Shown one piece after another: positions 6,699 through 14,811 of a stretch of 14,811 bases of DNA. Under the pieces are notes generated by a model. The model was not told the origin of the DNA, made no database searches, and saw nothing but the letters and a program-made list of their open reading frames with translations. Position numbers and translations under genes: made by a program. Within the stretch, counting starts at the first letter, position 1, and the number at the start of each line of letters is the position of its first letter. This stretch comes from Brachyspira catarrhinii (GTDB lineage: Bacteria > Spirochaetota > Brachyspiria > Brachyspirales > Brachyspiraceae), in the NCBI RefSeq assembly GCF_005518285.1, contig NZ_SJDU01000015.1, forward strand, positions 1 through 14,811, written 5' to 3'.

Positions 6699-7286
6699 TT
6701 GATTGTGTTTAACGATATAATAAAAACAAAAAAAACTATTATATTATTAACTCTCCGATTAACCGCAATTATCTTACTGACGATTATTTTATTTAAGCCG
6801 ATATTTCCTAAATTGCTTATAAACGAAAAAGTTTTTAATATAAAAAATAAAGAATTTGTAATTTTATATACTCATTCCGTTAATAAGGGATTGGTTAGAG
6901 ATTATTATATTATTAAAGATAAAAATATTATTCTCTCAAAAACCCGATTTGCCTCTTACGGAGCGGGAATTCCCGAACCAGAAGAAACGCAAAAATTTAC
7001 AATTACGGACGATTATATAGAGATAGACGATATAAATAAAAAAATCGACAATTTATATTTATTTGTCGGAACTGTGGCAAATCATAGAATAGAAATTGAC
7101 GGAGAGGAAATAGAATTAAAAAAATTATTCAAACCGCAAAGCAATATAAAGATAGAATATAAAATTTTGTCTTTATTTGAATATATTAAACTAAAATTAG
7201 ATTATTGGAGGAACGATGAGCAAAGAAAACCATCATATTCACATTTTAACCGCCGAAGAAATAGACGATTATATGAGCAAATATGA
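6699..7286 (+). CDS. DUF1850 membrane protein of the TAXI-TRAP operon
   Basis: A 195-residue protein with one N-terminal membrane segment (about 13-35) and an extracytoplasmic DUF1850-like domain, recognised by the strand FVILYTHSV (53-61) followed by ASYGAGIPEPEE (85-96). DUF1850 genes are often found between TAXI binding proteins and fused TRAP permeases, exactly as here, but their role is not established. The frame holds no internal ATG, so translation starts at TTG 6699 or GTG 6705; neither has a strong ribosome site, which suggests modest expression or coupling to the TAXI gene that ends 29 nt upstream. The last 23 residues are very basic and overlap the permease start by 71 nt in another frame, so the tail may be a relaxed extension. 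The function is unknown; the family call is good. Confidence 0.8.
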   Translation: MIVFNDIIKTKKTIILLTLRLTAIILLTIILFKPIFPKLLINEKVFNIKNKEFVILYTHSVNKGLVRDYYIIKDKNIILSKTRFASYGAGIPEPEETQKFTITDDYIEIDDINKKIDNLYLFVGTVANHRIEIDGEEIELKKLFKPQSNIKIEYKILSLFEYIKLKLDYWRNDEQRKPSYSHFNRRRNRRLYEQI

Positions 7287-9192
7287 CAGCGAATCGAGAT
7301 ATAGAAGATATAAAGATTGGAAAAAATATTTAATCATAATCATATCGACAATATTTTGTTTATTTCAATTATATTCGATACTTTCGGGCAGAATAACGGC
7401 TCAAGTTTTAAGAGCGACGCATTTGGCTTTCGTTATTCTTTTGGCTTATTTGCTATTTCCTATGAAAAAAGATATGCCGAAAGATAAACTTCCGTTCTAC
7501 GATATTATACTCGCGATTGTCGGAGCGGCTACTTGGAGTTATATTGTCGTTAATTTTGATTCTTTGGTTAGAAGAGCGGGAATATACACGACTGTCGATA
7601 TTTTTGTCGGAATAATCGGAATATTGATATTATTCGAAGCATGCAGAAGAATTGTAGGACTTCCTATTTTGATAATTTCTTTAATATTTATAATTTACGC
7701 TTTATTCGGTTCTTACGCTCCGGGATTTTTGAATCATAGAGGATATTCTTATCAAAGACTCGTTTCTCATTTATTTTATAATACTGAAGGAATAATGGGA
7801 ACGCCGATTGGAGCTTCCGCAACATTTATATTTTTGTTTATATTTTTCGGAGCTTTGCTTGATAAAACGGGAATAGGACAATTTTTTATAGATATTTGTA
7901 ACGCTATCGCTGGAGGTTTTGACGGAGGTCCCGCGAAAGTCGCCGTTCTAACGAGCGCAATGTTTGGGACGGTTTCGGGAAGTTCGGTTTCAAATACGGT
8001 TGGCACGGGAAGTTTTACAATTCCTATGATGAAATCTTTGGGTTATCGTTCGGAGTTTGCGGGCGCGGTCGAGGCTTCGGCTTCAACGGGAGGACAACTT
8101 ATGCCTCCTATAATGGGCGCCGCAAGTTTCTTAATGGCTGACAGTTTGGGAATTCCATATATGGAAGTGGCTAAAGCGGCTATCATTCCCGCGCTTTTAT
8201 ATTTTACGGGAATATTTATAATGGTTCATCTCGAGGCAAAAAAGACGGGATTAAAAGGTTTGTCGAAAGATTCTCTTCCAAAATTCGGCGAACTTCTTCT
8301 TAAAAGAGGTTATTTGGTTATTCCGCTTTTAACTATAATAGTATTTTTCGCTCTCGGAAAAACGGCTATATACGCGGGATTAATGGGGATAATATCGGCG
8401 GTTTTTGTCGCAATAATAAATAATATTATAGACATCGTAAACAAAAGAAAAATCGGATTTGGAATAAACGATATAATAGATGTATTTTGCAATGCGGCAA
8501 GAAATATAATAAGCGTTGCGGTTGCCTGCGCTATGGCGGGAATAGTAATAGGCGTCATAACTCTTACGGGATTGGGTTTGAAAGTTGGAGCTGGTTTGGT
8601 TTCAATATCGGGCGGAATTTCAATTTTACTTTTAATGCTTACTATGATAAGTTCGATAATACTCGGCATGGGAGTTCCTACGACTGCAAATTATTTGATA
8701 ACTTCCACTATAGCGGCAAGCGCGATAATACAATTGGGATTTAAACCTTTGGCGGCGCATATGTTCGTATTCTATTTCGGCATAATAGCGGATGTCACTC
8801 CTCCTGTGGCTTTGGCAGCGATGGCGGGAGCTGCTATAGCGAAATCCGACCCTTTCAGAACGGGACTCGAAGCGAGCAAATTGGCTATCGGCGCTTTTAT
8901 AATTCCTTATATATTTATATTCAATCCAGCGATTCTTATGATAGACACGACTTTGGGAGAGATAATACAAATAATTATAACTTCTATTATTGGCATGTTT
9001 GGAGTCGCTTCTGGTTTGGAAGGATATGTTTTCAGAAAATGTCTTTGGATTGAAAGAATATTTTTTATAATAGCGGGTTTATTAATGATAGACCCAGGTT
9101 GGATTACGGATGTCGCGGGATTATCGATTACGACTATTTTAGTTTTGATTCAGATATTTACAAAAAATAAGAAAAAGGCTATCATAGTTTAA
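7216..9192 (+). CDS. TRAP transporter fused permease (DctQ-DctM type)
   Basis: A 658-residue polytopic inner-membrane protein that combines the small (DctQ-like) and large (DctM-like) TRAP permease subunits, as is standard in TAXI systems. After a cytoplasmic N-terminus of about 36 residues come DctQ-like helices (about 37-165), then the DctM core. Conserved DctM stretches are GTPIGASATF (195-204), SGSSVSNTVGTG (254-265), STGGQLMPPIMGAASF (290-305), GMGVPTTANY (484-493) and DVTPPVALAAMAGA (526-539). TRAP permeases couple uptake to an ion gradient, usually sodium, with ligand delivered by the TAXI lipoprotein encoded two genes upstream. ATG 7216 is chosen because GGAGG ends 4 nt upstream and the helices begin at a normal distance; this start lies inside the DUF1850 frame. 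A weak hairpin follows the stop codon. Confidence 0.95.
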   Translation: MSKENHHIHILTAEEIDDYMSKYDSESRYRRYKDWKKYLIIIISTIFCLFQLYSILSGRITAQVLRATHLAFVILLAYLLFPMKKDMPKDKLPFYDIILAIVGAATWSYIVVNFDSLVRRAGIYTTVDIFVGIIGILILFEACRRIVGLPILIISLIFIIYALFGSYAPGFLNHRGYSYQRLVSHLFYNTEGIMGTPIGASATFIFLFIFFGALLDKTGIGQFFIDICNAIAGGFDGGPAKVAVLTSAMFGTVSGSSVSNTVGTGSFTIPMMKSLGYRSEFAGAVEASASTGGQLMPPIMGAASFLMADSLGIPYMEVAKAAIIPALLYFTGIFIMVHLEAKKTGLKGLSKDSLPKFGELLLKRGYLVIPLLTIIVFFALGKTAIYAGLMGIISAVFVAIINNIIDIVNKRKIGFGINDIIDVFCNAARNIISVAVACAMAGIVIGVITLTGLGLKVGAGLVSISGGISILLLMLTMISSIILGMGVPTTANYLITSTIAASAIIQLGFKPLAAHMFVFYFGIIADVTPPVALAAMAGAAIAKSDPFRTGLEASKLAIGAFIIPYIFIFNPAILMIDTTLGEIIQIIITSIIGMFGVASGLEGYVFRKCLWIERIFFIIAGLLMIDPGWITDVAGLSITTILVLIQIFTKNKKKAIIV

Positions 9193-9207
9193 TTAAATGA
9201 AAACATC

Positions 9208-9239
9208 AAAATAGTATATATTTGACAAAATACTATTTT
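9208..9239 (+). terminator. Possible terminator hairpin after the TRAP operon, with a promoter in its loop
   Basis: A perfect 10-bp stem AAAATAGTAT (9208-9217) and ATACTATTTT (9230-9239) encloses a 12-nt loop and is followed by a broken T-rich tail. It contains little G+C, so termination would be weak. The loop contains TTGACA, the -35 box of the next tRNA gene. Confidence 0.45.
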
Positions 9240-9249
9240 AATTTAATAT
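9222..9249 (+). promoter_or_regulatory. Promoter of the tRNA-Leu(GAG) gene
   Basis: A consensus TTGACA (9222-9227) is followed after 16 nt by TAATAT (9244-9249), placing the start near 9256, about 12 nt before the tRNA. The -35 box lies in the loop of the preceding inverted repeat. Confidence 0.68.
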
Positions 9250-9267
9250 ATTATATAAACAATCTTT

Positions 9268-9349
9268 GCTCGGGTGGTGGAATTGGTAGACACAACAGCT
9301 TGAGGTGCTGTCGGGTAACACCGTGCTGGTTCAAATCCAGTCTCGAGCA
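9268..9349 (+). tRNA. tRNA-Leu, anticodon GAG
   Basis: The acceptor stem GCTCGGG (9268-9274) pairs with CTCGAGC (9342-9348) with one G-U, and the discriminator is A9349. The anticodon stem ACAGC/GCTGT (9295-9299, 9307-9311) holds anticodon GAG at 9302-9304, which reads CUC and CUU leucine codons. The class II variable arm and the T arm GCTGG-TTCAAAT-CCAGT (9325-9341) are present. CCA is not encoded. It is a different isoacceptor from the tRNA-Leu(CAA) near the left edge. The 126 nt after it, up to the next promoter at 9476, show nothing recognisable. Confidence 0.96.
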
Positions 9350-9475
9350 ATTATATATATTTGCTTGCCTCTCTTATACTTAAATTATTCATAGATTAAA
9401 TAGTTTATTGATACAATAAATTTATAATATATTTCAAAAAACATAAAGTAAATTATTTTAATAAATTTATTTTAA

Positions 9476-9504
9476 TTGACTTTAATCTTTATATTTGTTA
9501 TAAT
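9476..9504 (+). promoter_or_regulatory. Strong promoter of the STAS-giant lipoprotein operon
   Basis: TTGACT (9476-9481) and a perfect TATAAT (9499-9504) are separated by 17 nt, and a TG at 9496-9497 makes an extended -10. It is the best-looking promoter in the window and the only one seen before both downstream genes. Confidence 0.75.
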
Positions 9505-9558
9505 TATATTTCATTATTAATAATCATTTTTAAGAAAAAAATTTTAAGGAGAAAAAAT

Positions 9559-9891
9559 ATGAGTTTAAAAGTTGACGATAGAGGCAAAGCAAAAGTGGTT
9601 AGTATAGCGGGGAAAATGGATGTAAGTTTATCTATGACAATCGAGCAGGAATTGGAAGAATTGGTAGAATCTGGAGCGAATAATTTAATTTTGGAAATTT
9701 CTGGAGTCGAATATTTGAGTTCGAGCGGAATCAGAGTTTTTATCGCGATTATGCGAAAAGTTAAAGACAAACAGGGAAAAATCGTTCTCGCTCAAGTTCC
9801 CGAAACTATCAAAAAAATATTGAAAACTGTAGATTTGGAAGATTTATTTGAAGTTTACGATTCTGTCGATAAGGCTTTAGAATCGTTTTAA
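9559..9891 (+). CDS. STAS-domain protein, anti-sigma factor antagonist type
   Basis: A 110-residue single STAS domain of the SpoIIAA/RsbV kind, a cytosolic switch that binds a partner (usually a serine kinase anti-sigma factor) and is released by phosphorylation. Strand VVSIAGKMD (13-21) leads to the helix from about 25 to 38, then LILEISGVEYLSSSGIRV (43-60), whose Ser54-56 cluster before Gly57 holds the expected phosphorylated serine, and the VDLEDLFEVYDSVDKAL end (94-110). Length is typical. ATG 9559 has AAGGAG 7 nt upstream. No kinase or sigma-factor gene is near, so the partner is unknown. The next gene, a giant lipoprotein, starts 16 nt after the stop and seems to share the transcript. 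Confidence 0.92.
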   Translation: MSLKVDDRGKAKVVSIAGKMDVSLSMTIEQELEELVESGANNLILEISGVEYLSSSGIRVFIAIMRKVKDKQGKIVLAQVPETIKKILKTVDLEDLFEVYDSVDKALESF

Positions 9892-9907
9892 GATTTGAAT
9901 CTATTTT

Positions 9908-12900
9908 ATGAAAGTAAAATTTATATTATTTTTTTTAAGTTTATTTTTTGTTTTTTCATGCGCAACTAAACAGAGAAGCGCCGATTATAGATTTGATAGC
10001 CGTCCGTTTTTAAGAGAGTATAAAAAATATTCTCTCACTTCGGGCGAAAATAATCCCGCGTTAGATTCGGTAATTGACAGAGAAGGAACTTGGATTTACT
10101 ATTCGAGGGAAAACGCTGGAAACACCGACATATTCGCCGTAGATTCTTATAACTTGGAAACATTTAGACTCACTCGAAGCCCGGGAATCGACTCTTCAGT
10201 TTCTGTAGATTCAAAATCTAAATATTTGGTTTTTTCATCCACTCGAGATGACGCTTTCGGAGATATTTATTTATACAAACTTGTCAATATTTTCAAAGTT
10301 AGAAAAAGCAGAAAAAAATTGGAAGATTTGGAGCAGTCGATAGTTAGGCTTACAGATTATAAAGGCTACGATACCGAACCCGTAATATCGCATAACGGAA
10401 ACACTATAGCTTTTATATCCGACAGAGACGGCAAAACTAAAAAACTATTCACAATGAAACCGAATGGTAAAAATATAAATAAAATTTCCGATTTGGAAGC
10501 AAGTTCTCCCGCCTTTTCGTTTGACGATAGATATATAACTTTTATTACTTCAAAAATCGGAGAGCCTTATTCCCAGTTGGTTGTTTTCGATTTGGAAACT
10601 CAAACCAATTTAACGATTCTAACCGACACAAAAACTTTGAAATTCAATCCTTCTTTTTATAATAACGATACGATTATTTATTTTGAAATAGAAAACGATT
10701 CGGACGGAGACGGCAATTTAACCTATTACGATAAAAGACGATTAATGTCATATTCTTTAAGCACCGCGCAATATTATATTTTATCGGAAGACACTCAATT
10801 AACCGATTTCAATGTCGCGTATCCTTCCGCTTTGGTTGGCGCTTATGTGATAAATACGAACGGAACGAGCATAGTGACTATGGGTTCTACGAAAGAATAT
10901 TTTATAAAAGACGATAACGCCGAAAAAATGTATAACACTTTTACCGAGCTTCCTTATGATAAAAAAGAAGAAGTTATAGATAAATTTTCCGAATATTTTC
11001 CATTTAAAGAAGACGAGAATAATGTGGCAAAGGCATATTTCGATATAATGATTCAATCTTATACTAACGAAAAAAACGATATTTATTTAAGCGCAAAAAA
11101 TACTCTTATAAATAGTTATGGCGATACTCTTTTTGGATTTTTAGCGGATAAAATAGACGGAGATTTTAATACGAATTGGCTTAATGCAAAAAATTATACG
11201 AACGAATATTTTTTAACGAATAATACAAATCTTGAAAATAATATAGCTTGGGCGGGTTTTATTTCCGCTAATGAAAAATTTAAAAATCAAACGGACAATA
11301 AAAATTCTTTAAATATTCTTACAAATATAATCAATTTGAATACGGATAAAGATTTATATATTTTAATTTCAAAATTATACAGCCATTCGCTCGAAGATAA
11401 CGATTACGAATATACAAACGATTTATATAAAATTCCTTATACGAGGAGAGATTTAATATTTTCCGACAGATTGGAAATAGCGAAAGATTTTTTGAAAGAT
11501 TCAAAATTTTCCTACGAATATATAATAGAAAATTCTCATCCTTATTTTCCAATGTCGGTTGCGGCGCGATTATTATATTTGGACGGACTCATTCTTTCGA
11601 GGAATTACGATGACGCTACGAATTTATTTCAGCCTTATTTGGAATCGAATAACGATATAATGAAGGCTTTGGGTTATTACGCGAACGCTAAAGTTTTGAT
11701 TGCGAAAGAGGACGAAGGCGCTTATATTTTATTAAAAAACGGTTTGAATTCTGGAGGCAAAAATTTTGATTCAACTTACGAAGCGGAAGATTCTAAAAAT
11801 ATACTTGCAAATTATTATAAATCTTTAGCCGACAAATCTTATAACGAAGGCAAATACGCGCAGGCTTACGATAATTATAAAGAAGTTTTAATTTATAATC
11901 CGAGCGACACGATTTCTTCGGCAAGATTAATCGAAAGCGGATTAAGAGCCTATGACAATATCGATTCGCTTGAAAAAACTATAACTGAAAGAGAAAAAAA
12001 TCTTTTATCTACAAGATACTCGGAACATGAAACGCATGCGGAACTTGCAAACGCTTATTATTATTTGGCGAACAGATATTACGGAATTGCAATGTCGAAA
12101 CAATATAGCAAAGAAAGATATGTTTTAAGCGAGAAGCAGAGAGAGGACGGTTTTTATTTATATTTAAATAAATCTTTCAATACGATAGTCGATAAAGCGG
12201 TTTCATATATAAATTTCGCAATATTTCTCTATCCAGACGATTCGGACTATTATATAAAAAAAGCGGAAATGTTAACATTCGCTCAAGCGTTGCAAATGCA
12301 GGTTTACCAAGACGATAAAACTTATAAAAGCGTTATAGAACTTGTGCCGAGTTATAGAGACAATAATGTAAATAATGATAGATATGTAGGTTATAATAAA
12401 TTATCTTTTCAAAATGTTAATTTGGAAAGCGATATTATCGATTCTCTTATAATGGCAAAAAGCAAAGTAAAAACAAAACCAAATATGGTGTCGATAATGC
12501 TTGCCAATTCCTATTTAATGAACGGCAGATATTCTGACGCGGCGGCGGAATATAAAGAAGCGGAAATATTGCTAAATTCGGTTGGAAGCGAAAAGAGTAA
12601 AGCTTGGTATCATTTCTTTTACGGCTATTCTTTATGGATGAATAACGAAATAGAAAACGCTTATAAAGAATACGAAACGGCGCGTAATTTATTTGAAAAA
12701 TTGGGAGATAAAGAGGCTATATATAAAATTGTAGGCTATACTTCGGTTGCGGCAATAGAACAAAAAGATTATAAAAAAGCGATTGAATCGTTGCTTGAAA
12801 GAGACAAACTCACAAAAGATGATATAAGTCAAAACGAATTAAACGAACTTTTGCTTGCGGCATGTTATTTGCAACTTGAAGATTATAATAACGCTTTGAT

Positions 12901-14811
12901 ATATTGCGATAATGTTAAAGAAAAAATAGACAATTTGGATTCTTCGGTTTATACTCCGAATTATTTGAGCGCCACAATTTACGGAACGGATATAAATATA
13001 ATCAATTTCGGACTCGCTTCTTTCGGAGGTTATATCCCGGGCGAACCGCTTAATGTCGATAAACAGCAAATGTTATATTCTATTTATCAAGAATTGTATG
13101 AAAAAATAGGAAGATATTCGGATTCGAGAGAGGCTTTATCTTCTTATAAAAACTATATTTTGAAAGACACTCCGAAAAAATCTATAAAACCTTTGATGCT
13201 TGCCACTTATTATAATAACGAAGGATATTTATATTATAGGCAGGGTTCGATTTCAAATTCAATAATATCTTTTAAGGCTTCGATAGACGAATATAAAAAA
13301 ACTATAGATTCTAAAGCTTTGGAAAATAATCCAAATTTGGCTTACGAAAACGCTCAAAATGACGCTAAAAATTATTTAAGTTTATCTTCTTTATATTTAA
13401 GATATTTGTCTCAAACCGATTTAGTATCAATTAGAAGAGAATTTTTTAAAGAATTATTCGATACTACTAAAAATTTGCAAGTATTGTCTACAAATAACTC
13501 GGTAAGTTCAAAAGACAGATTATTATTGTATTCGCATATAGCCGCTTTTCAATATATAATGGCGCTTAAACTCACAACAGAAGCGGACAATTCGAGATTC
13601 AAAAAAAGAAGAGAAGACCCTTTGGATATGAGCGGGCATGACATTAATGTTCAAAGATTATATATGCTTAAAGACGCGATTGACAGATATAGATATATTC
13701 TATCTTCAAATTCTAATTTTCCCGTAGATTTGAAAACGGAAATAATAATAAGATACAATTTGGCTAAAGCTTATGAACTTGCGGGTTATATCGAAGAAGC
13801 TGCAAGAGAATATATGTCGGCATATTCTAAAGCTCAAGTTTCGGCGTTTGCGGTTGAAGAGATTGCAATATTAACTACTTTAATTGATTTTAGCTCGAAG
13901 TATAGAGAAAATTATCCCGACAGTTTGGATTTTCCGATACAATATGTTTTTAGAATTTTAAGAAGGCTCAGAGAAAGCGTATTTATGATAACTTTCGTTG
14001 AAGACAATAATTTTATTTTGGAACAGGCAAAATATAAAGTCATAGAATTTTTGGGAGAAAATTATCCCGATGCAAGTTTTAATATACTCGCAATGTTTGA
14101 CGCGATAGAAATGCGAAGAAAATTTTTGAACGGAAGGCTATACACTTTGGGAGAGAATAATTATTATTTAAAAGAATATTACGAATTATACGACAATGTT
14201 CTTTATTCTTATAGAAGATATTTGGACTCCGTTTCCACTCCTTACGATAGCAAAAAAGAAGCCTCAACATTAAAAGAAATTACCGAATACGAAAAAGAGG
14301 CGATAAAAAAATTCGACAATACTCCAATAGAGCATATAGTTATTTGCGATGTGAGAGCGGAAGATATCGATAAAGCTATGCGCGAGGACGAGACTTTTGT
14401 TTGGGACACTTATTTCGGTTATAGATTTGTGAGAGAAAATAAAAAAAGTTATTTCTATATGCAAACAAATTATTCCAACGATAATAACGATACTAATAAT
14501 AATTTCAAAACAAAAAATTATGTTTCGCATATAGGATACAATCCGTTAAAAATAAACGATACGAATATTTTTGTGCGGGAATTATACGATTCTACCGAGT
14601 ATATGCTTCCGCCAAAAACGGCTTATATTGACAATAGACTTCTTTCATTTTTTAGAACGGGAAGAAACGATGAAAGAAATATAAACAGTTTAAGTTCGAG
14701 TTCGTCTAATAATACTATTTCTACAAATCAAAATAATCAATATGCGGTTTATAATGTGGCTTATACTAATAACTTTACAAATAATTTGTGTAAAATAAAA
14801 TTCTCGATTCT
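9908..14811 (+). CDS. Giant lipoprotein with PD40/TolB-like propeller and TPR repeats (3' end outside window)
   Basis: An uninterrupted frame from ATG 9908 to the window edge, 1634 codons with no stop, so the gene is partial here. The N-terminus MKVKFILFFLSLFFVFSC is a lipoprotein signal with Cys18. Residues about 60-290 hold PD40/TolB-like blades: WIYYSREN (62-69), YLVFSSTRDD (106-115), AFISDRDGKT (168-177) and YITFITSK (209-216). The sequence DSDGDGN (264-270) looks like a calcium-binding loop. From about 640 to 1300 there are helical TPR-like repeats, for example YNEGKYAQAYDNYKEVL from about 645, a pair around 860-940, and further ones near 980, 1060-1120 and 1280. After about 1500 the sequence turns Asn- and Ser-rich. 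The signal sequence fixes the start although no Shine-Dalgarno is visible; coupling to the STAS gene 16 nt upstream is likely. It is probably a periplasmic or envelope scaffold. Its function is unknown. Confidence 0.9.
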   Translation, partial: MKVKFILFFLSLFFVFSCATKQRSADYRFDSRPFLREYKKYSLTSGENNPALDSVIDREGTWIYYSRENAGNTDIFAVDSYNLETFRLTRSPGIDSSVSVDSKSKYLVFSSTRDDAFGDIYLYKLVNIFKVRKSRKKLEDLEQSIVRLTDYKGYDTEPVISHNGNTIAFISDRDGKTKKLFTMKPNGKNINKISDLEASSPAFSFDDRYITFITSKIGEPYSQLVVFDLETQTNLTILTDTKTLKFNPSFYNNDTIIYFEIENDSDGDGNLTYYDKRRLMSYSLSTAQYYILSEDTQLTDFNVAYPSALVGAYVINTNGTSIVTMGSTKEYFIKDDNAEKMYNTFTELPYDKKEEVIDKFSEYFPFKEDENNVAKAYFDIMIQSYTNEKNDIYLSAKNTLINSYGDTLFGFLADKIDGDFNTNWLNAKNYTNEYFLTNNTNLENNIAWAGFISANEKFKNQTDNKNSLNILTNIINLNTDKDLYILISKLYSHSLEDNDYEYTNDLYKIPYTRRDLIFSDRLEIAKDFLKDSKFSYEYIIENSHPYFPMSVAARLLYLDGLILSRNYDDATNLFQPYLESNNDIMKALGYYANAKVLIAKEDEGAYILLKNGLNSGGKNFDSTYEAEDSKNILANYYKSLADKSYNEGKYAQAYDNYKEVLIYNPSDTISSARLIESGLRAYDNIDSLEKTITEREKNLLSTRYSEHETHAELANAYYYLANRYYGIAMSKQYSKERYVLSEKQREDGFYLYLNKSFNTIVDKAVSYINFAIFLYPDDSDYYIKKAEMLTFAQALQMQVYQDDKTYKSVIELVPSYRDNNVNNDRYVGYNKLSFQNVNLESDIIDSLIMAKSKVKTKPNMVSIMLANSYLMNGRYSDAAAEYKEAEILLNSVGSEKSKAWYHFFYGYSLWMNNEIENAYKEYETARNLFEKLGDKEAIYKIVGYTSVAAIEQKDYKKAIESLLERDKLTKDDISQNELNELLLAACYLQLEDYNNALIYCDNVKEKIDNLDSSVYTPNYLSATIYGTDINIINFGLASFGGYIPGEPLNVDKQQMLYSIYQELYEKIGRYSDSREALSSYKNYILKDTPKKSIKPLMLATYYNNEGYLYYRQGSISNSIISFKASIDEYKKTIDSKALENNPNLAYENAQNDAKNYLSLSSLYLRYLSQTDLVSIRREFFKELFDTTKNLQVLSTNNSVSSKDRLLLYSHIAAFQYIMALKLTTEADNSRFKKRREDPLDMSGHDINVQRLYMLKDAIDRYRYILSSNSNFPVDLKTEIIIRYNLAKAYELAGYIEEAAREYMSAYSKAQVSAFAVEEIAILTTLIDFSSKYRENYPDSLDFPIQYVFRILRRLRESVFMITFVEDNNFILEQAKYKVIEFLGENYPDASFNILAMFDAIEMRRKFLNGRLYTLGENNYYLKEYYELYDNVLYSYRRYLDSVSTPYDSKKEASTLKEITEYEKEAIKKFDNTPIEHIVICDVRAEDIDKAMREDETFVWDTYFGYRFVRENKKSYFYMQTNYSNDNNDTNNNFKTKNYVSHIGYNPLKINDTNIFVRELYDSTEYMLPPKTAYIDNRLLSFFRTGRNDERNINSLSSSSSNNTISTNQNNQYAVYNVAYTNNFTNNLCKIKFSI

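Noticed and set aside
8310..8669. 119-residue minus-strand frame inside the permease gene
   Set aside because: It is a shadow of membrane-protein codons, with no ribosome site and no family pattern.
156..9349. Genomic island bounded by two tRNA-Leu genes
   Set aside because: No integrase, no att-type duplication of a tRNA 3' end, and the two tRNAs are different isoacceptors.
10799..14530. Several minus-strand frames of 60-90 residues
   Set aside because: All lie antisense to the continuous giant lipoprotein frame and have no start signals or recognisable products.

Overview
The window is AT-rich bacterial DNA that looks like a spirochaete chromosome, with Brachyspira or a close relative as the best guess. 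The reasons are strong A/T codon bias with almost all arginines as AGA, several lipoproteins with relaxed spirochaete-type lipoboxes (IISC, VIGC, VFSC), clear sigma70-type promoters, and two tRNA-Leu genes without an encoded CCA end. The genus call is inference from style and gene content. CpG-containing codons (GCG, ACG, TCG) are surprisingly common for such AT-rich DNA.

Layout. (1) 1-643: a tRNA-Leu(CAA) with its own promoter runs with no visible terminator into a 125-residue pseudo-receiver protein that has lost the phospho-acceptor Asp and the conserved Thr and Lys. (2) 694-3118, minus strand: a two-gene operon of a YihX-like HAD hydrolase followed by a 600-residue NtrY-like membrane histidine kinase, converging on the pseudo-receiver. 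(3) 3210-4900: a modular palindromic repeat family on both sides of a monocistronic, tryptophan-rich lipoprotein gene of unknown function, which has its own promoter and terminator. (4) 4983-9192: a LUD-domain protein, then a TAXI-type TRAP uptake system (lipoprotein binding subunit, DUF1850 membrane protein, fused DctQM permease), the last two genes overlapping by 71 nt. (5) 9208-9349: a hairpin whose loop holds the -35 box of a second tRNA-Leu gene (GAG). (6) 9476-14811: a strong promoter drives a STAS-domain protein and, 16 nt further on, a very large lipoprotein. That reading frame stays open to the window edge (at least 1634 codons) and encodes an N-terminal PD40/TolB-like propeller followed by a long TPR-rich region.

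How the parts may work together. The TAXI protein captures a small, probably carboxylated solute in the periplasm and the fused permease imports it; the LUD protein just upstream may help metabolise such a compound, which is a guess from position only. The kinase has no normal response regulator in view, and its only two-component neighbour cannot be phosphorylated in the usual way. The STAS protein and giant lipoprotein are probably co-transcribed, pairing a cytoplasmic switch-type domain with an envelope scaffold; I know of no described system of that form. The most unusual items are the giant propeller-TPR lipoprotein with its STAS partner, the Trp-rich lipoprotein bracketed by repeats, the pseudo-receiver read out of a tRNA promoter, and the modular repeat family.
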